Source: Leptobrachium leishanense (lineage: Eukaryota > Chordata > Amphibia > Anura > Megophryidae). From it: DNA of 64,000 bases. Position 1 is the first letter of the stretch, and every line of letters begins with the position of its first letter. The position numbers and the translations under genes were made by a program. The stretch covers positions 53,572,422-53,636,421 of the forward strand of contig CM019069.1 in NCBI GenBank assembly GCA_009667805.1, written 5' to 3'. The notes beneath the pieces were generated by a model. It had not been told where the DNA came from, searched no databases, and was given only the letters and a program-made list of their open reading frames with translations. This document shows, one piece after another, positions 25,101-36,219 of this stretch.

Positions 25101-28075
25101 TTCAAACTGATCTCTTAACTTCTTATACCATTTCATGTCAGACATTGGTACAAACTGCTTGATAGCCTGGTCTTCTTCAAGTGCAGTTAAAGCACGTACA
25201 CGTGGTGCTGGAATTTCATAAGGCATACGAAGGACTTTGACTTCTTTCTTTATCTCTTCTTTCTTAATGTCATATTCTCCTTTCACTGTTTTGGTACTTA
25301 CTGCTGGTTTATATAAGAGTGCAGCTTCCCTTAAAGCGTCTTTTGCAACTTGTGTTAATGGAACAGAATCTGTACCAGCAAGAATTTCTGCCATCCTTAG
25401 GGTCTTATCAATTTGTTTTTGAACATGTACTTTACGTTCTTCTTCTGAGGAGTATGTATGCTTTACGTATCGCATACGCTCCACTTTAAGGTATGCTTGG
25501 CAGCTTGTAGAACCAGCACTGTTAGTAGCTGTAACTCTGTAGTAACCTGAGTCTTCTGGCAATGTATCTCTAATGCAGAGGGCAAAGTAGTCTAGACCTT
25601 CATGAATAATTTCGATGTTAGGACCAAATGTCAAGGCGTGGCCATCTTTTTCCCATTTCAGTGATGGTTTTGGAGTTCCAGATACCCTAATTTCAAAGCG
25701 CACCGATTGACCTTCTTGACACTCAGCATTTGCAAGTAATCGTTTGAACATTGGTCTTAAAGTATTGTCTGCTGCTGGTGGATGTGGTATAACTGTTAGT
25801 TTAGCTTTGCAACTGTCCTCACCATATCTGTTCTTTGCCACAACAGTATATTCAGCATCATCATCTGTTGTTAGTTTGTGGATGTTCAGCTGGAATAATC
25901 CTTTGTCTGTTTCAAAAGTGTATTTCTTCTCATCTTCTCCTGGTTTGATTTTCTGGCCAGATTTAAGCCATGACACTTGAGGATCAGGATGGACAGTTAT
26001 TGTTACACCAAACCTGATATCTTCACCAATGTAAGCAGTACGATTGAACAGAGGCAGGGTGAACTCTGGTGGTCTCTCCAGTAGCCTCATGGCATCCACC
26101 CTTCTTTTAACTTTCTTCACTGTTCTGCATCTGTAGTATTCATATTGTTCTCTGACACCTTGAACAAACAATTCAGCATATGAACTGTCCTCTCCATAAT
26201 CATTAACGACCTTGCATCTGTAGGTGCCGTCATCTGCTTTTGTGATATGCTTGACATAAATCGTAGCAACACCTTCACTATATGTGATTTCATGCTTGTC
26301 AGTGTTCTCAAGTTGACGGATGCCAAAGTACCAAGTTACTTGCGTGGACTGATCATAGTTTTCAATAATGCTTGTGAATTTGGCATAGCCTCCTTCTTCT
26401 CCAACTGTGTGTGAAATCTGCCCAGCCAAAGGTCCAATGTCAATGGAAGCAATTTTGACCTTTGCAACTGTAACTCCCTTCTGTGACCTAATGGCACCAC
26501 CAGAAGCAATGCGAGCGACAGAGACCACATAATTCCATTCTTTCTTTATCAGACTTTGGTAGTAACGTCTGTGTCTCAATGTCTTAATGACCTTTGTGCT
26601 TATTTTCTCACTCTTCTGTTTCAGCCACCTGTGTTCCAAAGCCTCAGCTGCGGACATACGGGACCTTCTTTCTTTCACCAAAAGGCGGTCAATGAAATCC
26701 ATTGCTTCCACAGACACGTCATTGAAAGCTTCATCTTCAAAGTTGTATTCGGCATTGGTGATGTTTTCAATGATTTGTTGATTTGTCTCAGCAGCAAAAG
26801 GATTAAGACCACTTAAGAGTACGTAGACAAGAGTACCTAGAGACCACATATCAGTTCTTGAGCTGACTAAGTCATGCTGATGCACCTCTGGTGCATAGTA
26901 TTCAGGAGCAGTGAACTGAATTCTGAAGCTGTCTCCAGGTGTCAGAGGTCTAGCTTGCCCAAATTCAGTGATTTTAATAGATGAGCTTCTTCTCGTGGTA
27001 TAAATAATACTCTCAGGTCTGATATCAAAATGTCCAATGCTATTTGAGTGAAGGAATTTGAGGGCTTCGCAGACTTGACGAACATAAGATACAATCTCAC
27101 GCTCACTCAAGTCAAATCCTGAAGTGCTCAGTCTTTCAAAAATATCAACCCCTGAGATGAACTCAAAGATCATGACTAGTTCTTCAAGACTTTCAAATGA
27201 CTGGTATAGATATAAGATATTTTTGTGGCGAGCACTATTAAGAATAGAAATCTCCTTCTTCACAGCTACTTGATCTGCACCTTTAACTTTAACAAATTTG
27301 GCCAAGTAAGTTTTCTTGGAGACATTTTCAATGCAACGATGAACAATTCCAAACTGTCCATGTCCAAGCTCTTCAGCAATTGAAAATCTTTCATGCAGCA
27401 CTTTAGTGGATGAGTGCTCTGCTTTAGATTTGGAAATTTCAGTTACTTCAGTTACTTCTTCATCGTAGTTGAGCATTCTTGACTTATCTTCTTTGGTCAC
27501 TACTGGCTCTGTTACTTCAGATGGTTGACTCTGACCAAATTTATTTTCTGCGATTACTCTGAACTGATATCTTGTTTTGCCAAATAAGTTAATCACAGTG
27601 TATCTGGTCTCACGTGATTGTCCAACACGTATCCATCTTTCTGCAGTGGTGGCACACTTTTCGATGATGTAGTTTATAATTTTACTGCCACCATCTGTTG
27701 CTGGAGTGTTCCAGGTCAAGTTGACCGAATCTCTTGAAATATCGCTGACTTTAATTCCTCTTGGAGGATCAGGAACATCAGCCACATCTAGCTCAACAGT
27801 CTTTTGATCAATTCCAAATCTGTTCTTTGCGCAGACAATATAAAACCCAGCGTCCTTTCTGTCTACACCATTGGAGAACACAAGTGAAGTGAATGATCGT
27901 GTGACAATGACTTGGTATTGTCCGTTGTTATCAATCAGATCTTGTCCTTTTTGCCATGTGATGACAGGATCAGGTTTGCCAGAGAATGGTATTTTAATGC
28001 TGACAATTTCACCTCTGAGGGCGTGAACAGCTCCCATTCCTTCCAGATGTTTTGGGAGATGAACTTTAGCTGGAA
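22179..28075 (-). CDS. TTN: Titin M-band exon (Mex1-like): Ig A169, FnIII A170, kinase, Ig M1-M6, M8, half of M9
   Basis: The 5.9-kb exon begins VPAKVHLPKHLEGMGAVHAL after a split Val codon. Approximate order: Ig A169 28075-27785; FnIII A170 27780-27480; kinase 27395-26615; regulatory tail 26614-26450; Ig M1 26440-26150; M2 26075-25790; M3 25755-25470; linker 25465-24030; M4 24020-23740; M5 23455-23180; KSP linker 23160-23020; M6 23005-22720; short linker; M8 22580-22310; M9 start 22300-22179. Kinase motifs: LGHGQFGIVHR loop, AKFVKVKG Lys, HFDIRPES catalytic loop, EFGQ in place of DFG and FTAPEYYAPEV. Four KSP-type sites (VKSPEP, IKSPRR, VKSPEP, GKSPAD) are kept. Ig M7, expected between M6 and M8, is absent. 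Confidence 0.95.
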
Positions 28076-28182
28076 CTGTGGAAGAAAAAGAGAAGGACAA
28101 GAAAAACATGTGAATTGTTAAAATCAAGAATGCAAGTCCAAAATAAATTCTACTTAGAATAAAACCTTAAATTTTTAATTAC

Positions 28183-28776
28183 CTTCCACATCTAAAGATG
28201 CGGTAGCTGAAATAGATCCTCCTTGGTTAGTGGCTCTAACTTGGTAGACTGTGGCATCATCTTCAGTAACACTTGAGATAACTAATTGATAATATCCACC
28301 TTTAAATTCCTGCAGTTTCACCTTTACACCATCTGGAAGAATTTCCTTGCCTTGTTTAAACCATTTAACCACAGGTTTGGGATTTCCAGTGACTTTGCAA
28401 ACAAATGTTGCTGCGTTCTTATATTTCACATTGAGATTTCTCAGTTCTTCCTTGAACTGTGGAGCACGGATGGGTACATCTGATTTGGGTGTAATAGGTT
28501 CAGATGTTTCACTCCATTCGCTTTCACCTCCAAGATTCTCACATTTAGTACGGAATTCATATTCAAGGCCTTCGATCAAGCCTGTCACAGAATAGACTGT
28601 TTCGTGAATATCTTCTGTAGTGACAGAAATCCATTTGTTCTGTTTCTTTTCCCTCTTTTCAAGGTAGTAATTTGTGATCTTAGCTCCTCCATCACTTGCT
28701 GGAGGCTTCCATGAAACAACACATGAATCCTTTGTAATGGCCGAGACCACTGGTTTCGCTGGAGCTCCAGGTTTTA
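28183..28776 (-). CDS. TTN: Titin exon: FnIII A167 and Ig A168
   Basis: The FnIII begins KPGAPAKPVVSAITKDS with SWKPPASDGG and YEFRTKCENLGG. The Ig begins APQFKEELRNLNVKYKN and has VVKWFKQGKE and TVYQVRATNQGG. In mammals A168-A170 is a rigid unit beside the kinase, and A168-A169 binds MuRF1. The end codon G|TT (Val) joins VPAKVHL of the next exon, as in mammals. Domain numbers are by counting from the kinase. Confidence 0.93.
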
Positions 28777-28863
28777 CTGTTAACAGAACCAAATACGAAT
28801 TAATACTCTAGTACATTAGAAGAATTTATATGTTAAGTGATACATTCTCAACATTCTACTCAC

Positions 28864-29169
28864 CAAATGGGCTTTTGATTACAACAATTGATGAAATTTC
28901 CAATGATTCACTAATGCCATAGACATTCTGAGCTGAAACACGGAAATAGTAGCCTGCATTTTCATTTAGGTTAACAATTCTGCATTTCGTTCCAGAAATT
29001 GCTGATGACACTAGATGCCAGTGTTCTCCTTCTTTGGCTTCCCGACGTTCTACAACATAGTTTGTTATGAGAGAACCACCATCATCTGCTGGAGGGTTCC
29101 AGCTGATAACCACTGAATTTTTCAATAAAGCATCCACAACAATTGGACCTGTTGGTATATCTGGCTTAT
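28864..29169 (-). CDS. TTN: Titin exon: FnIII A166
   Basis: The single FnIII domain starts DKPDIPTGPIVVDALLKNS and has SWNPPADDGG, NYVVERREAKEG and FRVSAQNVYG, ending IKSPF. It belongs to the P-zone, close to the kinase. It joins G|TA (Val) to the next exon. Mammalian titin has nearly the same opening (DKPxxPTGPIVIEALLKNS, from memory). Confidence 0.93.
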
Positions 29170-29260
29170 CTGTTGAGATAAACATTAACATAATGTTAGT
29201 TATAATGCTGTGGCAAAAAGATTGTTAAGCAGCAAGCAAAAAAATAAAAAAATAAATTAC

Positions 29261-29836
29261 CTTGTATTTCCACATTGAGTACAGTTTCTACAGTACCCAA
29301 AATGTTGCTAAGTATCACTTTGTATTTTCCGGCATGGGCCTTGTGTTGTACATTCTTTATGACCAAGTGAGTGTAGTGCTCTGTGTTTTCAATGGTAATG
29401 TTTTCTGAAGGTTTCAGAGGCTTTTTGTCATAGAACCAAGTAATAGCAGGAACTGGCCTTCCAATATACACAGCATGAAGACGAAGTGTTGTTCCCACAC
29501 CAGCTATATATTTGTCCTTCAGAGGGAATCCAGGATGGAACTGTGGAGTGGCTTCTAAAAGTAATTTGCCACTTGTTTCGATCTCTCCGACATCATTGAC
29601 AGCTATACAAGTGTACAGGCCTTCATCTTCCTGCTCCTCTGTCACTACAGTCAATGAATGGTTGCGCCCATCAGAAGACATCTTGTACTTGCGGCTCTGA
29701 ACAAGTTCTTTGCCAAAACGATACCATTTAATGTCAGGGAGTGGTCTACCAATTATCTGGCATGTTAGTTGTGCACTTTCTCCAAGTTTGACTGTTACTT
29801 CCTTAATTTCTTGTCTCAAACCAGGGGCTTCACCAG
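29261..29836 (-). CDS. TTN: Titin exon: tandem Ig A164-A165
   Basis: Two Ig domains in one exon. The first starts GEAPGLRQEIKEVTVKLGES with IKWYRFGKEL and GLYTCIAVNDVG. The second starts ATPQFHPGFPLKDKY with ITWFYDKKPL and GKYKVILSNILG. An Ig-Ig pair breaks the C-zone pattern and marks the C-zone/P-zone border, which anchors the domain count. The start codon is T|CT (Ser) and the end joins G|AT (Asp). Confidence 0.93.
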
Positions 29837-29965
29837 CTGCATAAATTAACAGCATAAAATATATAAATATTTGTATTTGGAGAAACACTTAACATTCAGC
29901 ATAATACATGCATTCCACTGTAAAAGACATTTGTAGGATTTGGTTGATAAAACACCAAAACTTAC

Positions 29966-30265
29966 ATGTAAGTTTGGTCTTCACGGTCATTGCAGTTCTG
30001 CGAGGACGGCTGTTTCCAGTCTCATTTTCTGCAATCACTCTGAATTCATATTCAGTAGCTTCCAGTAAGCCACCCATTGTGAACTGCCTGTCCTTGATGC
30101 GTTCCTTGTTGCATTTTTTCCAGGCACTGTCTCCAGATTGGCGGTATTCAACCCAGTAACCAAGGATTTCTTTTCCACCATCACACTCTGGTTTTTCCCA
30201 CTGTATAGTTATGCTATCCTTTGTCACTGCTGTAACTTCAATATCGCCAGGTTGGCTTGGTTTAT
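29966..30265 (-). CDS. TTN: Titin exon: FnIII A163, end of the last C-zone super-repeat
   Basis: The FnIII starts DKPSQPGDIEVTAVTKDS and has QWEKPECDGG, GYWVEYRQSG and FRVIAENETG. It is the third FnIII after the Ig in exon 30799-31383, closing the 11th super-repeat by count. The donor is ACAT|GTAAGT; the acceptor ATCTACAG. Confidence 0.92.
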
Positions 30266-30364
30266 CTGTAGATTGCAAACATAACAGACATATAGTTTAT
30301 CTTTTTTATCATAACACTGAAAAACAGAAACATGAGGTGTAATTGTAATGGAGAAATTACTTAC

Positions 30365-30670
30365 CAAATGGATCTTTACAGATAACGGAGTCAGATACAG
30401 GGCTTGGTTCACTTACGCCTATATCATTTTGTGCTATGATGCGGAACTGATATTCAGCATCGGGCACAAGTCCAGTAACCGTATACATGGTTGTAGTGAT
30501 GTGGGTCTTGTTATGTCTGACCCATTTGTCCGTGCTTGACTCTTTGCGCTCAATATAATATCCAGTAACACGCGAGCCACCATCATCTTTAGGTCTAGAC
30601 CATGACAAGCTGACGTTGCTCTTTGTGATATCTAGAATTTCTGGTGGGTTGCTTGGTGGTTCTGGCACAT
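30365..30670 (-). CDS. TTN: Titin exon: FnIII A162
   Basis: The FnIII starts VPEPPSNPPEILDITKSN and has SWSRPKDDGG, GYYIERKESS and FRIIAQNDIG, ending ICKDPF. The exon is 306 nt, a whole domain. A (TA)n microsatellite at 30723-30740 lies in the preceding intron, about 50 nt from the acceptor. Confidence 0.92.
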
Positions 30671-30798
30671 CTGTAATGTGAAAGTAATAATATTGTTACA
30701 ATAACTAAACTTTATTTGTATGTATATATATATATATATATGTATTAATCAATTTCTATCAGTTTTAAACCATAAAAAGGAGCAGGAGAGATACGTAC

Positions 30799-31383
30799 TC
30801 AATGGTGTCTTTGGTACTGCAGCCTCCTCTGATTTTAGTGGACGGCTAACACCAAACTGATTTTCACTGGAAACGCGGAAATGATATTCAACATTTTCCT
30901 TCAGGCCTTTCACCACCAAAGATGTTGCCTTAACTCTTGAATCGACTGTGTACCATGCTGTCTTTGGCACTTCTCGTCTTTCAACAATATAGCCAAGGAT
31001 ATCTGATCCACCATCATCTGCAGGTGCCCTCCAGCTTACTCTGACAGATCGAGCTTGGATGTCATCGTATTCCAGTGGGCCTTCTGGAGTATCTGGACTT
31101 CCAATCACTTTCACTTTGATGTATACAACTTTCTTGCCGCATTTGTTTTCAAGGAATAGATCATAAGTGCCAGTATCTTCCCTGACAGCATCCTTAATGA
31201 CAAGTTCAGTATGTGTCTCAGATGTTGCAATCATAGCTCTCCTGCTTACGTCCTGACCGTCCTTGGTCCATTTACATATTGGGATGGGTTTACCCTTTAT
31301 TGGTATTGATATCCTGATAGCACTGCCTTGTCTGACAACAAGACCGTCTTGGTACTTTTCATCCAAATCATAGTCAGGATATG
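30799..31383 (-). CDS. TTN: Titin exon: Ig A160 and FnIII A161
   Basis: The Ig starts AAYPDYDLDEKYQDGLVVRQ and has CKWTKDGQDV and GTYDLFLENKCG. The FnIII starts SPDTPEGPLEYDDIQARS with SWRAPADDGG and FRVSSENQFG. The donor is GTACGT rather than GTAAGT, and the junction codon is A|AT (Asn). Fusion of Ig and FnIII in one exon recurs at the homologous A123-A124 pair with a different domain class. Confidence 0.92.
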
Positions 31384-31488
31384 CTGCGTTAGTAGGAAAA
31401 AAAAGTAAAATAATTAGATAAACCAATTGCTATTACAGATCTTAAAAAAATATTTTCAATAATCCGTGTAATGGATCATTTTGCTCAC

Positions 31489-31791
31489 CAAGCAGCTCAG
31501 TAATTTTGACTGTTCCTGGTACATCGGCCGGCTCTCCTGGTCCACCGGCATTGCATGCTAACACTCTGAACCGATACTCTGCTCCTTGTGGAAGATGCGT
31601 GAGAGTATATTCACAGATCTTGGTTGGTGTGGTATTGCATTTGGTCCAGTCATACTGATCAACCTTTTGCATCTCCATTAAGTAGCCAGTGACTTTAGAG
31701 CCGCCTTCCTCTTCTGGTGGGCTCCAGGCCAAAGAAACAGATGTTCTTGTGGTATCTGTAACCCTTGGGTTCTGAGGTTTGGCAGGAGGAG
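31489..31791 (-). CDS. TTN: Titin exon: FnIII A159
   Basis: The FnIII starts APPAKPQNPRVTDTTRTS and has AWSPPEEEGG (EGG in place of the usual DGG), GYLMEMQKVDQ and FRVLACNAGG, ending ITELL. The junction codon is G|CA (Ala). Upstream, the intron 31792-32376 holds nothing recognised apart from a run of nine C at 32256-32264. Confidence 0.92.
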
Positions 31792-32376
31792 CTGAAAAAT
31801 AAACAATAAAATGAATGTGTGTAACTGAGTTTTCAAACAACTCATTTAATATATCCAATTAAATAAATAATTTTAAAACTATTTATGTTCCTTTCATTTT
31901 AATTTCCCATTACTTGAAATTATTTTTAATCTGAAGGATTTCCTGGCCTTTGAAAGGTGATCTAGCTTCATTAAACTTTCTTTTTGTGCTTTAAGACTTA
32001 AAGCAGCTACGTATAGTCCCTTTTATAACTGTGGTTTAATGTAAATATTTTGCCTGTATTTATATTTTGCATATATCACACCACATTTGTGGCATTTGTT
32101 AAAATCAATTGTAGAAATATTCATTTAAAACTATCAGATGAATTAAATGTCCAGCAATTCCCTACAGGTTTGTTCAATATGAGATCTGTAAATCTATTAG
32201 CTTAGAAATAGTCTTTAAAATTCACATGGTGAGTCAGTAATTCAGTTCACTACGCCCCCCCCCCAAAGATAGTGTATGATTTTCTAGCATATATAGCAAA
32301 AACAATAAAATAGCAGTTAGTCTGATGCCATGAAAAGGGATGATTGCATGTAAAAAAAAAACTGCATATAGTTTAC

Positions 32377-32679
32377 CTATTGGGTCCATTGCAACGGCAG
32401 GCTTAGAAGAGCGACTTGGTTTTCCGACACCTCTGGCATTTATAGCTGTTACACGGTGCTCGTATTCCAGGCCTTCAATGAGTCCCGTTGAACGATAACG
32501 TGTCATGGTCACTGCCACTTTGTTTGCACGCACCCAACGTTCTGCTCTGACTTCTTTACGTTCTACAATGTAGCCAATAACCTGTGATCCTCCATCTTCA
32601 CCTGGTGGATTCCAAGTTATAGTCATTCCATCGCGTGAGACATCAAACACTTGTGGTGTTTCTGGTGGTCCAGAAATGC
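32377..32679 (-). CDS. TTN: Titin exon: FnIII A158
   Basis: The FnIII reads ISGPPETPQVFDVSRDG, TWNPPGEDGG, GYIVERKEVRAE and HRVTAINARG, ending VAMDPI. The donor is GTAAAC, weaker than in neighbouring exons. The upstream intron contains an L2 fragment (33080-33775). Confidence 0.92.
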
Positions 32680-33079
32680 CTGTAATAAAAGTATGACAAT
32701 TTGTTATTTATCAAAAAACAGGATAAAGCAATAATGTCTAAATATATAATGACAGCTGCTGACAGCCAAATGCCGAGTACAGCATGGGATATGTGCTTGT
32801 GTATTTCTGGAATATAAAACACTTTTAATAAATACAATACATAAAGGAAACCATTTTTTTTTACCTATTTGCCTTAGCATTACAATTTATTTTCTGTTTT
32901 TACCAAAATGTACCTACAGCGTATTTTGAAATATTAACGTAGGCATGCAACTCTTACATTAGTTGGAAAACATAATATCAATCTTTCAGCTAAATTATGT
33001 AAAGAGTCAGGATCTGGTATTAAACAATTCTTCCAGAATTCAGCCATTTCTTGTAGTCCCATGACATGACTACTGTATT

Positions 33080-33775
33080 GTAATAATCTTCTAGCTGGTC
33101 TCCCACTCTCCCACCTCGCCCCTCTACAATCCATTCTGAATGTCTCTGCCAGGCTCATCCACCTCACCCGTTGCTCTGTCTCTGCTGCTCCTCTCTGCGA
33201 GTCCCTTCACTGGCTCCCCATCCACTGCAGAATTAAATTCAAAATTCTTACCCTGACCTACAAAGCTCTGACTAACTCAGCTCCCCACTACCTTCCTCAC
33301 TAATCACCAAATACACCCCAGCTCGCTCCCTAAGGTCAAACAGTGACCTGCGCCTAGCTTCTCCCCGCATCACCTCTTCCCATGATAGACTGCAGGATTT
33401 CTCACGCGCAGCCCCCATCCTCTGGAACGCTCTGTCCCATACGGTCAGACTTTCCCCTAGTTTACCTTCCTTCAAACGCTCCCTTAAGACATTCCTATTT
33501 AGGGAAGACTACCACCCGACTCACTAATACACCTCTCTGCCCCAACCAGTCCATCAATCTCACCTTGCAGTCCATCACTCTCACCTTGCAGTCCTCTCCT
33601 CCTGTTTCCACCCCAACCCTTCTAGATTGTAAATTCCTACGGGAATAGGGCTCTCATTTCCTCCTGTACTGGTTTTTCAAATGATGTTCAATGTATTGTA
33701 ACCCTGTCTATATTGTGCCCATTGTACGGCGCTGCGGAATATGCTGGTGCTATATAAATAAAGAATAATAATAAT
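33080..33775 (+). mobile_element. L2-like LINE 3' fragment abutting a titin splice donor
   Basis: Plus-strand pieces in changing frames include CESLHWLPIHCRIKFKILTL, then TYKALT and, near 33420, WNALSHTVRLSPSLPSFKRS. These are the C-terminal motifs of L2-type reverse transcriptase. The 3' end has GGCGCTGCGGAATATGCTGG, then TGCTATATAAATAAAG and an (ATA)n tail ending at 33775. It is antisense to TTN. The donor of exon 33782-34081 begins at 33781, so the tail starts about six bases into the intron. Confidence 0.85.
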
Positions 33776-33781
33776 ACTTAC

Positions 33782-34081
33782 TGATACTACTCTTGCATTC
33801 CACAACCTCAGATTGCAAGTAAGACCCAATGCCAAATCGATTTGTAGCAGCAACTCGGAACACATATTCAGTGCCTTCAGTGAGTCTAGTGAATTTGTAC
33901 ATTGTTCTTGTAACAGACTCAGAAACAGGCAGCCATCCCGGGCGATGGGCATCCCTTTGTTCCACTACATATCCGCTGATTGTAGCACCACCATCCATCT
34001 GGGGTGATTGCCAAGAGATGGACACAGATGTATCCTCTACTTCATCAATGTTGATGGGTCCAATAGGTGGTCCAGGCTTGT
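33782..34081 (-). CDS. TTN: Titin exon: FnIII A157
   Basis: The FnIII starts DKPGPPIGPINIDEVEDTS and has SWQSPQMDGG, GYVVEQRDAHR and FRVAATNRFG, ending CKSSI. The donor GTAAGT is intact although an L2 tail follows at once. The junction codon is A|GC (Ser), leading to ISGPPETP. Confidence 0.93.
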
Positions 34082-34172
34082 CTATTTTGATATAATCATA
34101 ATAATAGTGTTCAAATGTGATGCTTACTTTAGATAAAAGGACTTTTACAATCAAATTGCAACAGGTACTTAC

Positions 34173-34460
34173 CAAGAATGATGACTTTTATAGTTTCACT
34201 GACTGTTCCTGTTACATTCTTAAGTTCAATAGTGTAATCTCCAGTGTCATTAATAGTTGTCTCACGGATAGTTAGTTTTGCTACTTTATTCACAGTTTCA
34301 ATCTTTACCCGATCAACTTCCTTGATTTTAGATCCAGCAAAGAACCAGGAAACAGCTGGAGGAGGACGTCCATGGATTCGTAAGGCTAGCTCAATGGGTC
34401 TACCAGCATGTACATGCACAGTCCTCTGAGGTATACCAGACAGATCAATTGTAGGAAGTA
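34173..34460 (-). CDS. TTN: Titin exon: Ig A156
   Basis: The Ig reads LPTIDLSGIPQRTVHVHAGR, VSWFFAGSKI and DTGDYTIELKNVTG. It is the middle Ig of the 11th super-repeat, homologous to the Igs in exons 45138-47204 (ADLSGITRQ) and 49008-50774 (ADISDILGG). Its intron to the next exon is only 91 bp. Confidence 0.93.
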
Positions 34461-34545
34461 CTGTAAGATAAGATAAAACAATGTCAGCCATGCTTTTGAA
34501 TATGTGTCTCACACAAACTGCAAACTCTGGGCTACTCGTTCGTAC

Positions 34546-35139
34546 CTCTCTGATCCTGTACAGTTACTGCTGTCACAATTTCTCGTGGTTCAGAAATGCC
34601 CTTCTGGTTTTGCGCTCTAACTCTGAACAAGTATTGTTCACCATCATTCAGGGATGTTATTGTGTAATCAAGGACATTGGGTTTCAGTGTTGCTACTTTC
34701 AACCATTTGTCTGTGCCAGCTCTACAAGCTTCAATCACATAACCAGTTAGTCTGCTGCCGCCATCGTGAAGTGGTTTTTCCCAGGCAAGAGCAACTGTAG
34801 ACTTAGTGATGTCAACAACTTCTAGTTTCTGTGGCACCATTGGCACTTCGGACACCAAGACAGCATCTGATGTTTCGCATGGTTCTCCTATGCCATAGAT
34901 GTTTTCTGGCAGTACTCTAAAGTAGTACATGTTTCCTTCTGTAAGACCACTAACTCTGTAAAGTGTCTTGCTACATTTGGTGGTTACTGTCTTAAAGGCT
35001 CTCATAGAAGCCTCACGCCTTTCAATGATGTAATTATTAACTGGAGCACCACCATCCAGAGCTGGTACATCCCAAGTAATAGTGACTGAATCCTTTGATA
35101 CCTCTTTTACTTTCACGGAACCACATGGGCCTGGTGAAT
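34546..35139 (-). CDS. TTN: Titin exon: FnIII A154-A155
   Basis: Two FnIII domains. The first starts DSPGPCGSVKVKEVSKDS with TWDVPALDGG and FRVLPENIYG. The second starts MVPQKLEVVDITKS with AWEKPLHDGG and FRVRAQNQKG, ending VQDQR. The Fn-Fn pair after the first Ig fits the super-repeat. The donor is GTACGA, a weak match. Confidence 0.92.
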
Positions 35140-35225
35140 CTGAAAGCAATAAAGAAAGTGTTAGATTGTACTCCTCCTTCGATACTTCTTTAACTCTATA
35201 ACACATTCCCTAGAGTATATCTTAC

Positions 35226-35507
35226 CATATACTTTGACAACAACTGTGGAAGACTTCTTTCCTGATTGGTTGACTGCTTCGATAATATACTTTCCAGCGT
35301 CGTATCTGTTCACCTTTTCAATAATGAGTAAGGTGTAGCTGTCTGTAATGTCAATGATAGCACGGCTTGCAAGATCAATGCCTTCTTTTCTCCAAGCGAT
35401 GACAGGAGATGGTCTACCAGATACAGAGACCATGAGACGTAAAGAGCCGCCAGCTCTGACTGTAACGATCTTCTTCAGATCATCAGCAAGCTCCAAGTCT
35501 GGCATTT
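35226..35507 (-). CDS. TTN: Titin exon: Ig A153, start of the last C-zone super-repeat
   Basis: The Ig reads EMPDLELADDLKKIVTVRAG, IAWRKEGIDL and DAGKYIIEAVNQSG. By count it opens the 11th super-repeat. It is homologous to the Igs starting EEPEIDLDVALR and SPEIDIDANFKQ further upstream. The start codon is G|AA (Glu), the end G|AT (Asp). Confidence 0.92.
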
Positions 35508-35592
35508 CTAGTTAAAAAAATGAAATTAATTAACTGTCCAGTCTTCCCATTAGGGCAGGGAATTAGCGCATATTAAAATACATGTAACTTAC

Positions 35593-35898
35593 CTATTCTT
35601 TCAACTGGCTCAATGGTGGCCAGTGTTTCACTGAAGTCACTCGTGCCGCTGACATTTACTGCAGCAACCCTGAAGCTGTACTTTTGGCTTGTCTTAAGAG
35701 ATGTTACCGTGAACTCGGTGTTTCTAAGCAGAGCTGTTGTATGTGGTCTGTACCACTGTTCAGTTCCTTCTTCATGCATTTCAAGGACATAGCCTAAAAT
35801 ATCAGAACCTCCATCATATGTTGGTTTTGACCAGGCCAAGCTTATGCTGTGCTTGGTAGTATCCACAACACGTGGAGCAGAAGGTGCAGCTGGGGTAT
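35593..35898 (-). CDS. TTN: Titin exon: FnIII A152
   Basis: The FnIII reads TPAAPSAPRVVDTTKHS, AWSKPTYDGG, GYVLEMHEEG and FRVAAVNVSG, ending EPVERI. The first bases complete a Tyr codon (T|AT) from exon 41427-41732. That junction spans a 5.5-kb intron enlarged by the hAT element 36384-40851. Confidence 0.92.
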
Positions 35899-36088
35899 CT
35901 GAAACAAGAAAAATAAATGTAAACTTGCCCGGAAACTGAATTTTCTGTAATCTAAATATTCACATAGACACTATAAGTTTAGTACTATAGTAATTACCAT
36001 AGGTATTCCTCACAGTATAAAAAAACGATACAACAATTTTCTGTTCCATGATATTACTATATACATCAAGAGTAGCTTCAACACACTA

Positions 36089-36219
36089 TGGGAAGTATTA
36101 CAAAGCTGGTGCTAACTTAACTAGAGCTGTTGTAAACTTACCAGAGACATTATAGTCTATGGAGTTGCTAAGTTTACAACAGCTCTGGCTAAGTTAGCAC
36201 CAGCTTTATAATAATGCCC
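36089..36219. mobile_element. MITE family B, copy 3, near-perfect hairpin
   Basis: Two arms of about 53 bp pair: AAGCTGGTGCTAACTTAACT on the left with AGTTAGCACCAGCTTTATAA on the right, and GAGCTGTTGTAAACTTA with TAAGTTTACAACAGCTC. The element is 131 bp with TA at 36087-36088 and 36220-36221. It is the shortest of the four copies, with almost no spacer. Confidence 0.78.

Noticed and set aside
24025..26816. Plus-strand open frames of 60-90 codons across the large titin M-band exon
   Set aside because: They are antisense shadows of the conserved titin coding frame.
30721..30745. (TA)n run as a regulatory element
   Set aside because: It is a simple microsatellite in a short intron with nothing else to support a function.
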